DNA of 21,903 bases from DATAAZ01 sp036259875 (lineage in GTDB: Bacteria > Actinomycetota > Thermoleophilia > Gaiellales > Gaiellaceae). Below the pieces are notes generated by a model. The model searched no databases and had not been told where the DNA came from. It was given only the letters and a program-made list of their open reading frames with translations. The DNA lies in the NCBI GenBank assembly GCA_036259875.1, contig DATAAZ010000034.1, positions 1-21,903 on the forward strand. Direction: 5' to 3'. The position numbers were made by a program, and so were the translations under genes. This document shows, piece by piece, positions 8,789-14,762 of the stretch; the stretch's first letter is position 1; the number at the start of each line of letters is the position of its first letter.

Positions 8789-8806
8789 GATCGCTCCGTC
8801 CTCCTC
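8789..8806 (-). promoter_or_regulatory. Strong Shine-Dalgarno before an in-frame ATC, upstream of livH
   Basis: On the minus strand GAGGAGG (8800-8806) is followed by 8 nt and then ATC (8789-8791) in the livH frame. Both the strength and the spacing are ideal for a start codon, yet the codon is ATC. The first standard start downstream (GTG, 8699-8701) lies 90 nt away with no Shine-Dalgarno. Use of ATC as a rare start is the simplest reading. Confidence 0.5.
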
Positions 8807-8813
8807 GGGCGCC

Positions 8814-8841
8814 CCGGGGGAGGGCCGGAGCCCTCCCCCGG
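8814..8841 (-). terminator. Perfect 12-bp hairpin between livK and livH
   Basis: CCGGGGGAGGGC (8814-8825) and GCCCTCCCCCGG (8830-8841) are exact reverse complements around a 4-nt loop. The hairpin begins about 25 nt after the livK stop and ends just before the livH ribosome binding site. It has no T-tract, so it is more likely a partial terminator or a 3' stabiliser of the livK message. Either would let the binding protein be made in excess over the membrane subunits, as is common in ABC operons. Confidence 0.6.
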
Positions 8842-8865
8842 TGCGTCGGTGTTCGGTTTACCCGC

Positions 8866-10260
8866 CTATGCCGCGCCCTTGGCCGCCTCGACAAGCTCGG
8901 CCTCCGGCGTGACGACCTCGTGCGTCTCGAAGTTCTGCTGCGCGACGTAGACCGTGACCGGCCCGACCGTCGGGTCGCCGTTCTCGTTGAGCTCGAACTC
9001 GGGCGCGATGATGCCGTCCGACGTCGAGAACTCGAACATGGCCTGCACTACGCCCGCGCGATCGTTGCCGGCCTGCTCGATCGCCGACAGCAGCACCTCG
9101 GCCGACTGAGCCGCGTAGGCGGTATACGGCTCGAGCGGCGGCTCGGCGCCCGTCTCCTCGCTGAACGAGGTGACGAACTCCTCGCCCGCTCCCGTCAGCT
9201 GGTCGGCGGGGACGCCGGCGACGCTCGAGAACGCACCGCGCGAGGCGCGGCCGGCTTCGTCGATCGTCGCCTGGGTCGTGAAGCCGTCCGGCATCAGCAG
9301 GACGACGCCCTGCGCCGGGTCGGCCACGTTCGGCCCGAGCACGGCGACCTTGTCCTTGATCACCTGGCCGCCGTTCTCGCAGATGAGCCCGCCCAGGAAC
9401 ACGGCCTGCGCGCCGCTCGCCTCGATGCGACCCATGAGCGCCTCGTAGCTCGAGGCCCGCGGGTCCCAGGCGGCGAAGCCGGCGATCTCGATCCCGAGCT
9501 CCTCCGCGGCGTTGCGGAAGTTCTGTGCGACCCCGAGGCCGTACGCCTCCCGGTCGTTCAGGACGTAGACGCTCTCGACGCCGATCGACTGCGCGAACTG
9601 CGCGACCGCGGCGCCCTGGTATGCGTCGTGTGCGACCATGCGCGTGTAGTTGCGCGTTCCGGTCGGGTAGTACTTGTCCGGCTCGTCCTCCGCGCAGCCC
9701 GGCCCCGACTCGGTCAGGCAGACGTACGTGTTCGCGGGCGAGACCATCGCCACGCCGCCGCCCGGCGCCTGGTTGAGGATCGGGATGATGACGGCCGCAC
9801 AGCCCGAGTTGAACGTGCCGATGATCCCCACGACGGCCTCGTTCCGGGCATACGCGTTCGCGTTCTGGCTGCACTTGCCGGGATCCCACTTCCCCGCCTG
9901 CGCGGTCGAGTCGTCGCAGGCCTGGAAGCCGACGTTCAGGTCTCCGGCCCTCCACTCGCGCTGCGCGAGGACGAACTCGATCGCGTCGACCATCTGGACG
10001 GTCTGCGTTCGCGAGGCGCCCTGCATCGGCAGGTCGGACGCGATCAGCACGTCCGGCTCGCCCTCGCCCTCGTAGACGAGGCCCTCACAACTCGCGGACG
10101 GCAGCTCCTCGACGCCGCCGCCGCCGCCGCCACCGCCGCCTTCGGCTTCCGCTCCACCGTCGCCGCCGCCGTCGTCGTCGCCGCCGCATCCCGCGGCTGT
10201 CAACGCGAGGGCACCGATCAGCAGCGCGAGAAGCGCCAGAAGGATTGACTTCTTCCTCAC
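8866..10260 (-). CDS. livK: Branched-chain amino acid ABC transporter, substrate-binding lipoprotein
   Basis: The extracellular binding protein that captures substrate for LivHMGF. The 464 residues start with a lipoprotein signal (MRKKS, hydrophobic core, LTAAGC) predicting acylation at Cys25. A Gly/Asp/Glu-rich linker follows (about residues 26-50, with nine Gly in a row). The rest is a type I periplasmic-binding fold (Peripla_BP_6), with DLPMQGASRTQT, a GTFNSGCA stretch, a MVSPANTYVCLT stretch and VYVLNDREAYG. The GTG start is supported by AGGAGGAGG a few bases upstream. The gene heads the liv operon. A TTGACT at 10331-10336 could be a -35 box, but no convincing -10 accompanies it. Ligand identity is not readable from sequence. 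Confidence 0.94.
   Translation of the reverse strand: MRKKSILLALLALLIGALALTAAGCGGDDDGGGDGGAEAEGGGGGGGGGVEELPSASCEGLVYEGEGEPDVLIASDLPMQGASRTQTVQMVDAIEFVLAQREWRAGDLNVGFQACDDSTAQAGKWDPGKCSQNANAYARNEAVVGIIGTFNSGCAAVIIPILNQAPGGGVAMVSPANTYVCLTESGPGCAEDEPDKYYPTGTRNYTRMVAHDAYQGAAVAQFAQSIGVESVYVLNDREAYGLGVAQNFRNAAEELGIEIAGFAAWDPRASSYEALMGRIEASGAQAVFLGGLICENGGQVIKDKVAVLGPNVADPAQGVVLLMPDGFTTQATIDEAGRASRGAFSSVAGVPADQLTGAGEEFVTSFSEETGAEPPLEPYTAYAAQSAEVLLSAIEQAGNDRAGVVQAMFEFSTSDGIIAPEFELNENGDPTVGPVTVYVAQQNFETHEVVTPEAELVEAAKGAA
10114..10140. repeat. GCC trinucleotide run encoding polyglycine in LivK
   Basis: Nine nearly pure GCC units (one ACC interruption) encode nine consecutive Gly codons in the linker between the lipid anchor and the binding domain. 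Such a tract can change length by slippage without altering the frame, so linker length may vary between strains. Confidence 0.7.
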
Positions 10261-10446
10261 CTGCCTCCTCCTACTCGTTTGGCTTTCGTCTTTCGCGCTC
10301 TGCGAGCGCCTCGACAGCGATGCGGCGGTCAGTCAACGTCTCGTCGATCCGCAGCTCAACCGCCTCCTCGGGGGGCGATTATGGCGGGGCGGTACACCCT
10401 GTTCAACCCCTCGACGGCTACGCTGTCCCCGAGGTTGGTGCCTCGC

Positions 10447-10532
10447 GCCGAAGTGGCGGAACTGGAAGACGCGCTGGACTCAAAATCCAGTGGGGCATGT
10501 GCCCCGTGCGGGTTCGACTCCCGCCTTCGGCA
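10447..10532 (+). tRNA. tRNA-Leu (anticodon CAA)
   Basis: An 86-nt type II tRNA. The acceptor stem GCCGAAG/CTTCGGC pairs perfectly (10447-10453 with 10525-10531), with discriminator A at 10532. The anticodon stem is CTGGA/TCCAG around the loop CTCAAAA, giving anticodon CAA at 10481-10483, which reads UUG. The long variable arm (GGGGC-ATGT-GCCCC, 10492-10505) is the leucine hallmark. The T arm is GCGGG-TTCGACT-CCCGC (10508-10524). CCA is not encoded and must be added after transcription. A TACGCT at 10419-10424 could be a -10 box, without a clear -35. The gene lies between the divergently oriented livK and pfkA, on the pfkA strand. Confidence 0.97.
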
Positions 10533-10568
10533 TCCGACTGGCGCTCCGCATCGTGTCTCGTGACGGCA

Positions 10569-10598
10569 TTGACGGTCATCGGGCCCGGAAGTTAGGCG
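10569..10598 (+). promoter_or_regulatory. Candidate pfkA promoter, leaderless layout
   Basis: TTGACG (10569-10574) matches the -35 consensus at five of six positions. After 17-18 bp comes TTAGGC/TAGGCG as a weak -10, which ends 6-7 nt before the pfkA GTG. This spacing would put the transcription start at or next to the start codon. No strong Shine-Dalgarno is present. Confidence 0.45.
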
Positions 10599-10604
10599 CT
10601 CGAC

Positions 10605-11654
10605 GTGGCGCGTCGGGTCGGCGTACTGACGGGAGGCGGGGACTGTCCCGGCCTCAACGCGGTCATCCGCGCCGTCGCGCGGCGCTCCCTCGACCGCGGC
10701 TACGAGGTCGTCGGCGTGCGGGAAGGGTGGCGCGGTCTCGTCGAAGCGCGGTTCGACGCCCTCGGGCCCCGCGAGATCTCGGGGATTCTCCCGCGCGGCG
10801 GGACGATCCTCGGCACGTCGCGGACGAACCCGTACAGGTCCGAGGACGGCGTCGAGCGGGTCCTGCGCAACTTCGGGGACGGGGGGCTCGACGCGCTCGT
10901 CGCGATCGGGGGCGAGGACACGCTCGGCGTCGCCGCTCGCCTGCACGAGGAGCACGCCGTTCGGGTCGTCGGCGTGCCGAAGACGATCGACAACGACCTC
11001 TCGGCGACCGACTACACCTTCGGGTTCGACACCGCGGTCACGATCGCGACCGAGGCGATCGACCGCCTCCATACGACCGCAGAGTCCCACAACCGCGTCA
11101 TGGTGGTCGAGGTGATGGGCCGGCACACGGGTTGGATCGCGGTCACGAGCGGGATCGCCGGCGGCGCCGACGCCGTTCTCATCCCCGAGCAGCCGATCAC
11201 CGTCGAGGAGTGCTGTGAGGAGATTCGCCGCCGTCACGTGCGCGGGAAGGATTTCTCGATCGTCGTCGTGAGCGAGGGGTACGAGCTCACGTACGCGTCC
11301 GGCGAGCGGCGCGCCGTTGCGCAGGAGCCCTCGCCTGCGGACGAGTTCGGGCACGTCCGCCTGGGCGGCGTCGGCGACGCGCTCGCGCGCGAGATCGAGG
11401 AGCGGACGGGCTACGAGACGCGCGTCACGGTCCTCGGCCACGTGCAGCGAGGCGGGTCCCCGACGCCTCGCGACCGCGTCCTCGCGACGCGGTTCGGGCT
11501 CAAGGCGGCGGACCTCGTCCACGAGGGTGACTTCGGGAAGATGGCCGCGCTTCGGGGCGACGACGTGACCGCGGTGCCGCTCCGCGACGCCGTCGCCGAG
11601 CTCAAGACGGTGCCGCCCGGCTGGTTCGACGTGGCGCGCGCGTTCTTCGGCTGA
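10605..11654 (+). CDS. pfkA: 6-phosphofructokinase, PPi-dependent type by signature residues
   Basis: Phosphorylates fructose 6-phosphate to the 1,6-bisphosphate, the committed step of glycolysis. It has 349 residues, the usual length of actinobacterial group III enzymes. Visible motifs are LTGGGDCPGLN (9-19), GGTILGTSRTNP (65-76), GGEDT (102-106), PKTIDND (125-131, catalytic Asp129), MGRHTGWIA (171-179) and GHVQRGG. The Asp in GGEDT and the Lys in PKTIDND are the residues that mark pyrophosphate-dependent enzymes. ATP-dependent ones usually have Gly at both places. The step is therefore probably reversible and driven by PPi, though this is inferred from sequence and some family members use both donors. 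The GTG start fits the family N-terminus (MARRVGVLTGGG). Confidence 0.95.
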   Translation: MARRVGVLTGGGDCPGLNAVIRAVARRSLDRGYEVVGVREGWRGLVEARFDALGPREISGILPRGGTILGTSRTNPYRSEDGVERVLRNFGDGGLDALVAIGGEDTLGVAARLHEEHAVRVVGVPKTIDNDLSATDYTFGFDTAVTIATEAIDRLHTTAESHNRVMVVEVMGRHTGWIAVTSGIAGGADAVLIPEQPITVEECCEEIRRRHVRGKDFSIVVVSEGYELTYASGERRAVAQEPSPADEFGHVRLGGVGDALAREIEERTGYETRVTVLGHVQRGGSPTPRDRVLATRFGLKAADLVHEGDFGKMAALRGDDVTAVPLRDAVAELKTVPPGWFDVARAFFG

Positions 11655-11678
11655 CGTCGCGCCGAGCGTCCGTACGAT
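11651..11678 (+). promoter_or_regulatory. Candidate promoter of the proline-rich lipoprotein gene
   Basis: CTGACG (11651-11656, four of six -35 matches) and TACGAT (11673-11678) are separated by 16 bp. TACGAT ends 9 nt before the GTG at 11688. The -35 overlaps the pfkA stop codon. The layout predicts a leaderless or almost leaderless transcript. Confidence 0.45.
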
Positions 11679-11687
11679 TTCGGGCCG

Positions 11688-12461
11688 GTGGCCCGGCTTC
11701 TTCCAGTTCTTGTGCTCGTTCTTGCCGTGGCCGCGTGCGCGGGCGGCAGCGACAACGAGAACACCTCGCCGCCTCCTCCGCCAGCGGCGACCGGTTCGAC
11801 CGAGACCGAGGCGGCCCCCGCCCCTCCACCTCCGCCGCCGCCGCCGGCGGGCGAGCGCCCCGGCCGCGCCCTGACGCGCTTCGTTCGGGCCGCGCGGGCG
11901 CGCGAGTACGCGGGCATGTGGAACCTCCTCTCGCAGCCGACCCAGCGCCGGCTCGGGCCGAGCCTCGAGCGATTCCGGACCGGCGTCGGACGCGGCCTCG
12001 CGCGCGAGCTCGGCGCGTTCGTCCCCGGCCGGTCGCGCGCCTTCCTCGACGAGCCGATTACGAGCCTCTTCGCCGTCGCGGCGTACGGCGGGAGGACGCG
12101 CCTGGGCGGCGCGCAGCCCTACGCGACGTACGCGGCCGCGTTCCGTCGTGAGGGCGGCGTCTGGCGGCTCGAGCTCGGTGGGCCCGTCGGGCTCCGGCCA
12201 CTCGGGCCAGATCCCGGCTCCGTCGAGGACGGCGCGATCCAGGTCGCGGCCGAGGTCGAGAGCGTCGCCCCCATCGTCGAGGGCGGGATGTGGCTCGACG
12301 GCCAGGCCGTGCCGGGGCGAACCGCCGGCCTCGGTGCGACGAGGATGACGATGTTCGGCGACGCCCGGGGGCGGATTCCGCGCGGGCCACACGCCGTCGT
12401 CGCGTTCGCGAGCACGTTCGCCGACGCCTCGGCGATCGCCTGGACGTTCGCGTATCGCTAG
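11688..12461 (+). CDS. Proline-rich lipoprotein of unknown function, possible NTF2-like domain
   Basis: The 257-residue product begins with a short lipoprotein signal ending in LAVAAC, predicting lipid attachment at Cys17. A Ser/Pro/Glu linker with two proline runs (about residues 27-53) follows, as expected for a protein spanning the cell wall region. The next stretch (ALTRFVRAARAREYAGMWNLL) resembles the first helices of NTF2-like/DUF4878 domains, which have no fixed function. The C-terminal 90 residues look like a beta-rich Ig-type domain (VAPIVEGGMWLDGQ...). The GTG start is supported by the TACGAT hexamer 9 nt upstream. It lies 33 nt after pfkA and converges, with a 6-bp gap, on the Tat-exported protein gene. 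No role can be assigned. Confidence 0.8.
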   Translation: MARLLPVLVLVLAVAACAGGSDNENTSPPPPPAATGSTETEAAPAPPPPPPPPAGERPGRALTRFVRAARAREYAGMWNLLSQPTQRRLGPSLERFRTGVGRGLARELGAFVPGRSRAFLDEPITSLFAVAAYGGRTRLGGAQPYATYAAAFRREGGVWRLELGGPVGLRPLGPDPGSVEDGAIQVAAEVESVAPIVEGGMWLDGQAVPGRTAGLGATRMTMFGDARGRIPRGPHAVVAFASTFADASAIAWTFAYR

Positions 12462-12467
12462 CCGTCG

Positions 12468-13898
12468 TCAAAGGAGCTCTGCGAGCGGGAAGGAGCGGTG
12501 CCGCCGCGGCGTCACGAGGTAGTTCTGACGGTGGCTCGCGCGGAGAACGGCGTTGAAGCCGGCGCCGCGGCCGCGCGGGTCGATCCGGAGCCGAGTCCCG
12601 TCGGGAAGAACGCCGTCCATCGCAAGCCGGTTGCGGTGGAAGTCGTCGCTCGTCGGGTTGAAGACGACGAAGTGAATCCCCGCAACCGGCTCGTCGCTCA
12701 GCCGGTCGACCTCGGGGCGGGAGCTCCAGAAGAAGGGATTGTCCAGCGTGTCGAAGTCGGCGCGCTGCGGGATCGCCGTCCCCTTCGGGTAGAGCGTCTC
12801 GTCGTTTCCGACCACGTCCTCGGGGAGACGCGACGCAACCTGGATCGACGCGCTGTGCCCGAACGCGCCGTGGCGAGCGGCGTCCCGCTTCACGGTCGCG
12901 ATCGAAGCCGCGTCCTTCTCGTCCTGGCGGATCGTCTGCGTCCCGGGTTCGGCGCGCGTCTCGGGCCGAATCATCGTCCGCACGCGCTCGCCGAAGTCGA
13001 AGTTCAGAAACCACGCCTCGAGGTCCTCGAAGATGTGCGAGAGGTGCATCGCGGTCCCGCCGCGGAAGTAGCCGTCCGGCCACTGGTCCGTGAGATCGGG
13101 CAGCGTTTCGTGGTTCGCGATCCGGCCCGGCCCCATCGTCGTTTTCTGGCTCGAGGTGAAGCCGAGGAAGAGCTGTGCGGTGTCGGGAATCAGCTCCGCG
13201 CCGGGAACGCCGGCCGCAAGCGCCATCTTCTTCGGAAGGCTTTGCTCGCCCTGGAAGCCGCCGCCGATGAACCCGCGGCGGATGCTCGTCACGTCGAAGA
13301 GCCCGTCCAGGTCCTCGAAGAGCGCCTTCGACGCGGCCCGGACGTTCTGGCTCGTGTTGCTCCGGAGAAACGCAGCGACCTGGTTCTCCTCGAGGACGAG
13401 GTCGTCCGGGTCGCTCGGGAAGCGGATCGCGTCGAGGAGCGCGAGCGTGCGTTCGCCCTTCGCCTTCGAGGCGCGCAGGTCGACGGGCAGCCGCTCCTCG
13501 GCCGGTCCGGGCACGTAGCGGCGAAAGTACGGAAGCCCCCACGCGAGCGTGACGTGCAGGCCGCGCGGCTCCTCCGCGAAGCGAGCCTCCAGCGCGACGA
13601 GCGCGCCTTCCAGCTCGCGCTGCGCCGCGCGAAGCGCCGCCGGCGTCTCGTCGACGCGCAGCGTCGCGGTGACGACCTCGTTGTGGACGAGCGGGACGAG
13701 CACGTCGACACCGTTGTCGACGACCGTGTCGAGCGTGACGAGGTGCTGCTCCGACCCGCTTGCGTGGCGGCGCGCCACCCCGCGCGCACCGTCCTCCGCG
13801 AGCCGGTCGACGAGCTCGTAGATCCCTGCACCGCCGAGCGCCGTCCCGAGCGCCGCGCCGGCGCCGCCGACGATCAGCTGCCGTCGGGTGAGGCGCAA
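12468..13898 (-). CDS. Tat-exported protein, DUF7405/DyP-related by resemblance
   Basis: Using the TTG at 13896-13898, the product has 476 residues and starts MRLTRRQLIVGG, a twin-arginine export signal followed by an Ala/Gly-rich hydrophobic stretch. The body resembles the Tat-linked DUF7405 group as I remember it. Shared points are RRGFIGGGFQGEQ, a FLGFTSSQK stretch, GGTAMHLSHI, AFGHSASIQ, GIHFVVFNPTSDDFHRNRLAM, and a C-terminal RQNYLVTPRRHRSFP. The GIHFVVF segment recalls the C-terminal half of dye-decolorising peroxidases, but the DyP GxxDG motif is absent, so heme binding is unproven. A longer frame to 13982 exists, but it would start inside the palindromic element and bury the Tat motif. 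Its ribosome binding site, if GGAGG, lies at the element edge with long spacing. Confidence 0.72.
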   Translation of the reverse strand: MRLTRRQLIVGGAGAALGTALGGAGIYELVDRLAEDGARGVARRHASGSEQHLVTLDTVVDNGVDVLVPLVHNEVVTATLRVDETPAALRAAQRELEGALVALEARFAEEPRGLHVTLAWGLPYFRRYVPGPAEERLPVDLRASKAKGERTLALLDAIRFPSDPDDLVLEENQVAAFLRSNTSQNVRAASKALFEDLDGLFDVTSIRRGFIGGGFQGEQSLPKKMALAAGVPGAELIPDTAQLFLGFTSSQKTTMGPGRIANHETLPDLTDQWPDGYFRGGTAMHLSHIFEDLEAWFLNFDFGERVRTMIRPETRAEPGTQTIRQDEKDAASIATVKRDAARHGAFGHSASIQVASRLPEDVVGNDETLYPKGTAIPQRADFDTLDNPFFWSSRPEVDRLSDEPVAGIHFVVFNPTSDDFHRNRLAMDGVLPDGTRLRIDPRGRGAGFNAVLRASHRQNYLVTPRRHRSFPLAELL

Positions 13899-13903
13899 GG
13901 AGG

Positions 13904-14071
13904 CTAGTGCCCCTCCAGGCAATGCCCACCGGCCTCTGGCCCGCGACCACGCGGCGCCAGAGCCCACCCTCGTCCTTGACAAGGCGCCCAGCCTTGCCTG
14001 CGGACGAGTGCCGACGCTGGCTTGGTGCTCGCGACCCAGGAATCCGGCAGCATCACCTGAACGGGCACTAG
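13904..14071. repeat. 168-bp palindromic element bounded by CTAG, MITE-like
   Basis: The ends are CTAGTGCCC (13904-13912) and its exact complement GGGCACTAG (14063-14071). Similarity of the two arms extends inward: 18 of the first 22 bases match, then CTGG..CGCGA.CAC, CCAG.G and CTCGTC recur in order on both arms. The centre is a perfect CAAGGC-GCCCA-GCCTTG hairpin. The whole unit could fold into one imperfect hairpin of about 80 bp. CTAG at both ends fits insertion of an IS630/Tc1-type miniature element at TA within CTAG, the preferred IS630 target. The right end supplies the TAG stop of the lipoprotein gene; the left end lies 5 bp from the TTG of the Tat-exported protein gene. No second copy is in the window. 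Confidence 0.75.
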
Positions 14072-14706
14072 GCGGAGTCCGGCTCGATCCGGACGAGGCC
14101 GCGGGTGATTCGGTCGAGGTGCTCGACGACCTCCGAGTACGTGTGCGGTTCGGCGACGTGCTGGCTGACCGCGTAGAGCGACCCGTTTTCCTCCCAGGCG
14201 TAGAGCACGTGCCAGACGTCGGCGCCGCGGTTTCGCGTGTAGACGGTCACCTCGCGCTCGCCGAGTCGCTTCGTCCCCTGGGGGTCGGCGAAGCACGGGA
14301 CCTTCCGTCGTCGCGTCTTCCCCGCCTCGGTCTCGACCTCCTGACAGATCGGGATCTCCGTCGTCCCGGGGCGTCCGCGGAAGTTCACGTGGACCTCACC
14401 GCTCTGAACCTCGTACCACGTGAACCCCACCAGGTAGCTCCCGTCCTTGCCGACCGAGTTGATGTTGTTCCACTGGCCGTCGATCGCGCCGTCGAGGGGC
14501 GTCGGCATCCAGCTCGGACAGTAGACCGGGGCTTCGATTCGGTCCGCGAGCCTCTGCCAGCCGTCCTTCCACGCTTCCGGGCACTTCGGCGCCGGCGGCG
14601 AAGCGGCTTGTGCGGGGCGCTCCTCGGCGCCGCCGCAGCCGGAGACCGCGACGAGCAGGACGAGAACGAGCGCGAGCCCGACCCCTCTCGAACCGCGTAC
14701 GAACAC
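14068..14706 (-). CDS. Small lipoprotein of unknown function
   Basis: The product of 212 residues has a clear lipoprotein signal: a basic start (MFVRGSRG), a run of Leu/Val, then VAVSGC, predicting a lipidated Cys24. The mature part has no family I recognise. It contains four later cysteines, two in KCPEAW and YCPSWMP and two in ICQEV and CFADP, which may form disulfides outside the cell. The C-terminal VVEHLDRITRGL forms a helix. The GTG at 14704-14706 is preferred over the longer frame to 14766 because the signal peptide then begins normally and a TACAAT hexamer ends 8 nt upstream. The TAG stop is the edge of the palindromic element. Without that element, this gene and the Tat-exported protein gene would lie 5 nt apart in the same direction. 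Confidence 0.78.
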   Translation of the reverse strand: MFVRGSRGVGLALVLVLLVAVSGCGGAEERPAQAASPPAPKCPEAWKDGWQRLADRIEAPVYCPSWMPTPLDGAIDGQWNNINSVGKDGSYLVGFTWYEVQSGEVHVNFRGRPGTTEIPICQEVETEAGKTRRRKVPCFADPQGTKRLGEREVTVYTRNRGADVWHVLYAWEENGSLYAVSQHVAEPHTYSEVVEHLDRITRGLVRIEPDSA

Positions 14707-14714
14707 GCCCGGAG

Positions 14715-14720
14715 ATTGTA
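14715..14720 (-). promoter_or_regulatory. Candidate -10 box of the small lipoprotein gene
   Basis: On the minus strand TACAAT ends 8 nt before the GTG at 14706, with no Shine-Dalgarno between. This is the pattern of a leaderless promoter. No -35 is evident. It lies in the short gap after the membrane/spermidine-synthase gene. Confidence 0.45.
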
Positions 14721-14762
14721 CGGAGGGGCGCGACTCGCTCCGCCCGTACGCGCGCGGTCGGA

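Noticed and set aside
10331..10336. TTGACT upstream of livK as a promoter
   Set aside because: It is a good -35 by itself, but no TANNNT lies 16-18 bp downstream, so it is not listed as a promoter.
10356..12392. 678-codon open frame on the minus strand across tRNA-Leu, pfkA and the lipoprotein gene
   Set aside because: It lies antisense to clear genes, including a tRNA, and its product is Arg/Asp/Pro-rich without motifs. Long antisense frames are expected at this GC content.
12498..13907. 469-codon open frame on the plus strand opposite the Tat-exported protein gene
   Set aside because: It is a mirror of the minus-strand gene, which has a Tat signal and conserved motifs. The plus-strand product has none.
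12058..13950. 630-codon minus-strand open frame overlapping the Tat-exported protein gene in another frame
   Set aside because: It runs through the stop of the convergent lipoprotein gene and is Arg/Ala-rich with no motifs; it is a shifted shadow.
13899..13982. Longer N-terminus for the Tat-exported protein, starting at the TTG at 13982
   Set aside because: The start would sit in the centre of the palindromic element and place 30 unrelated residues before the twin-arginine motif.
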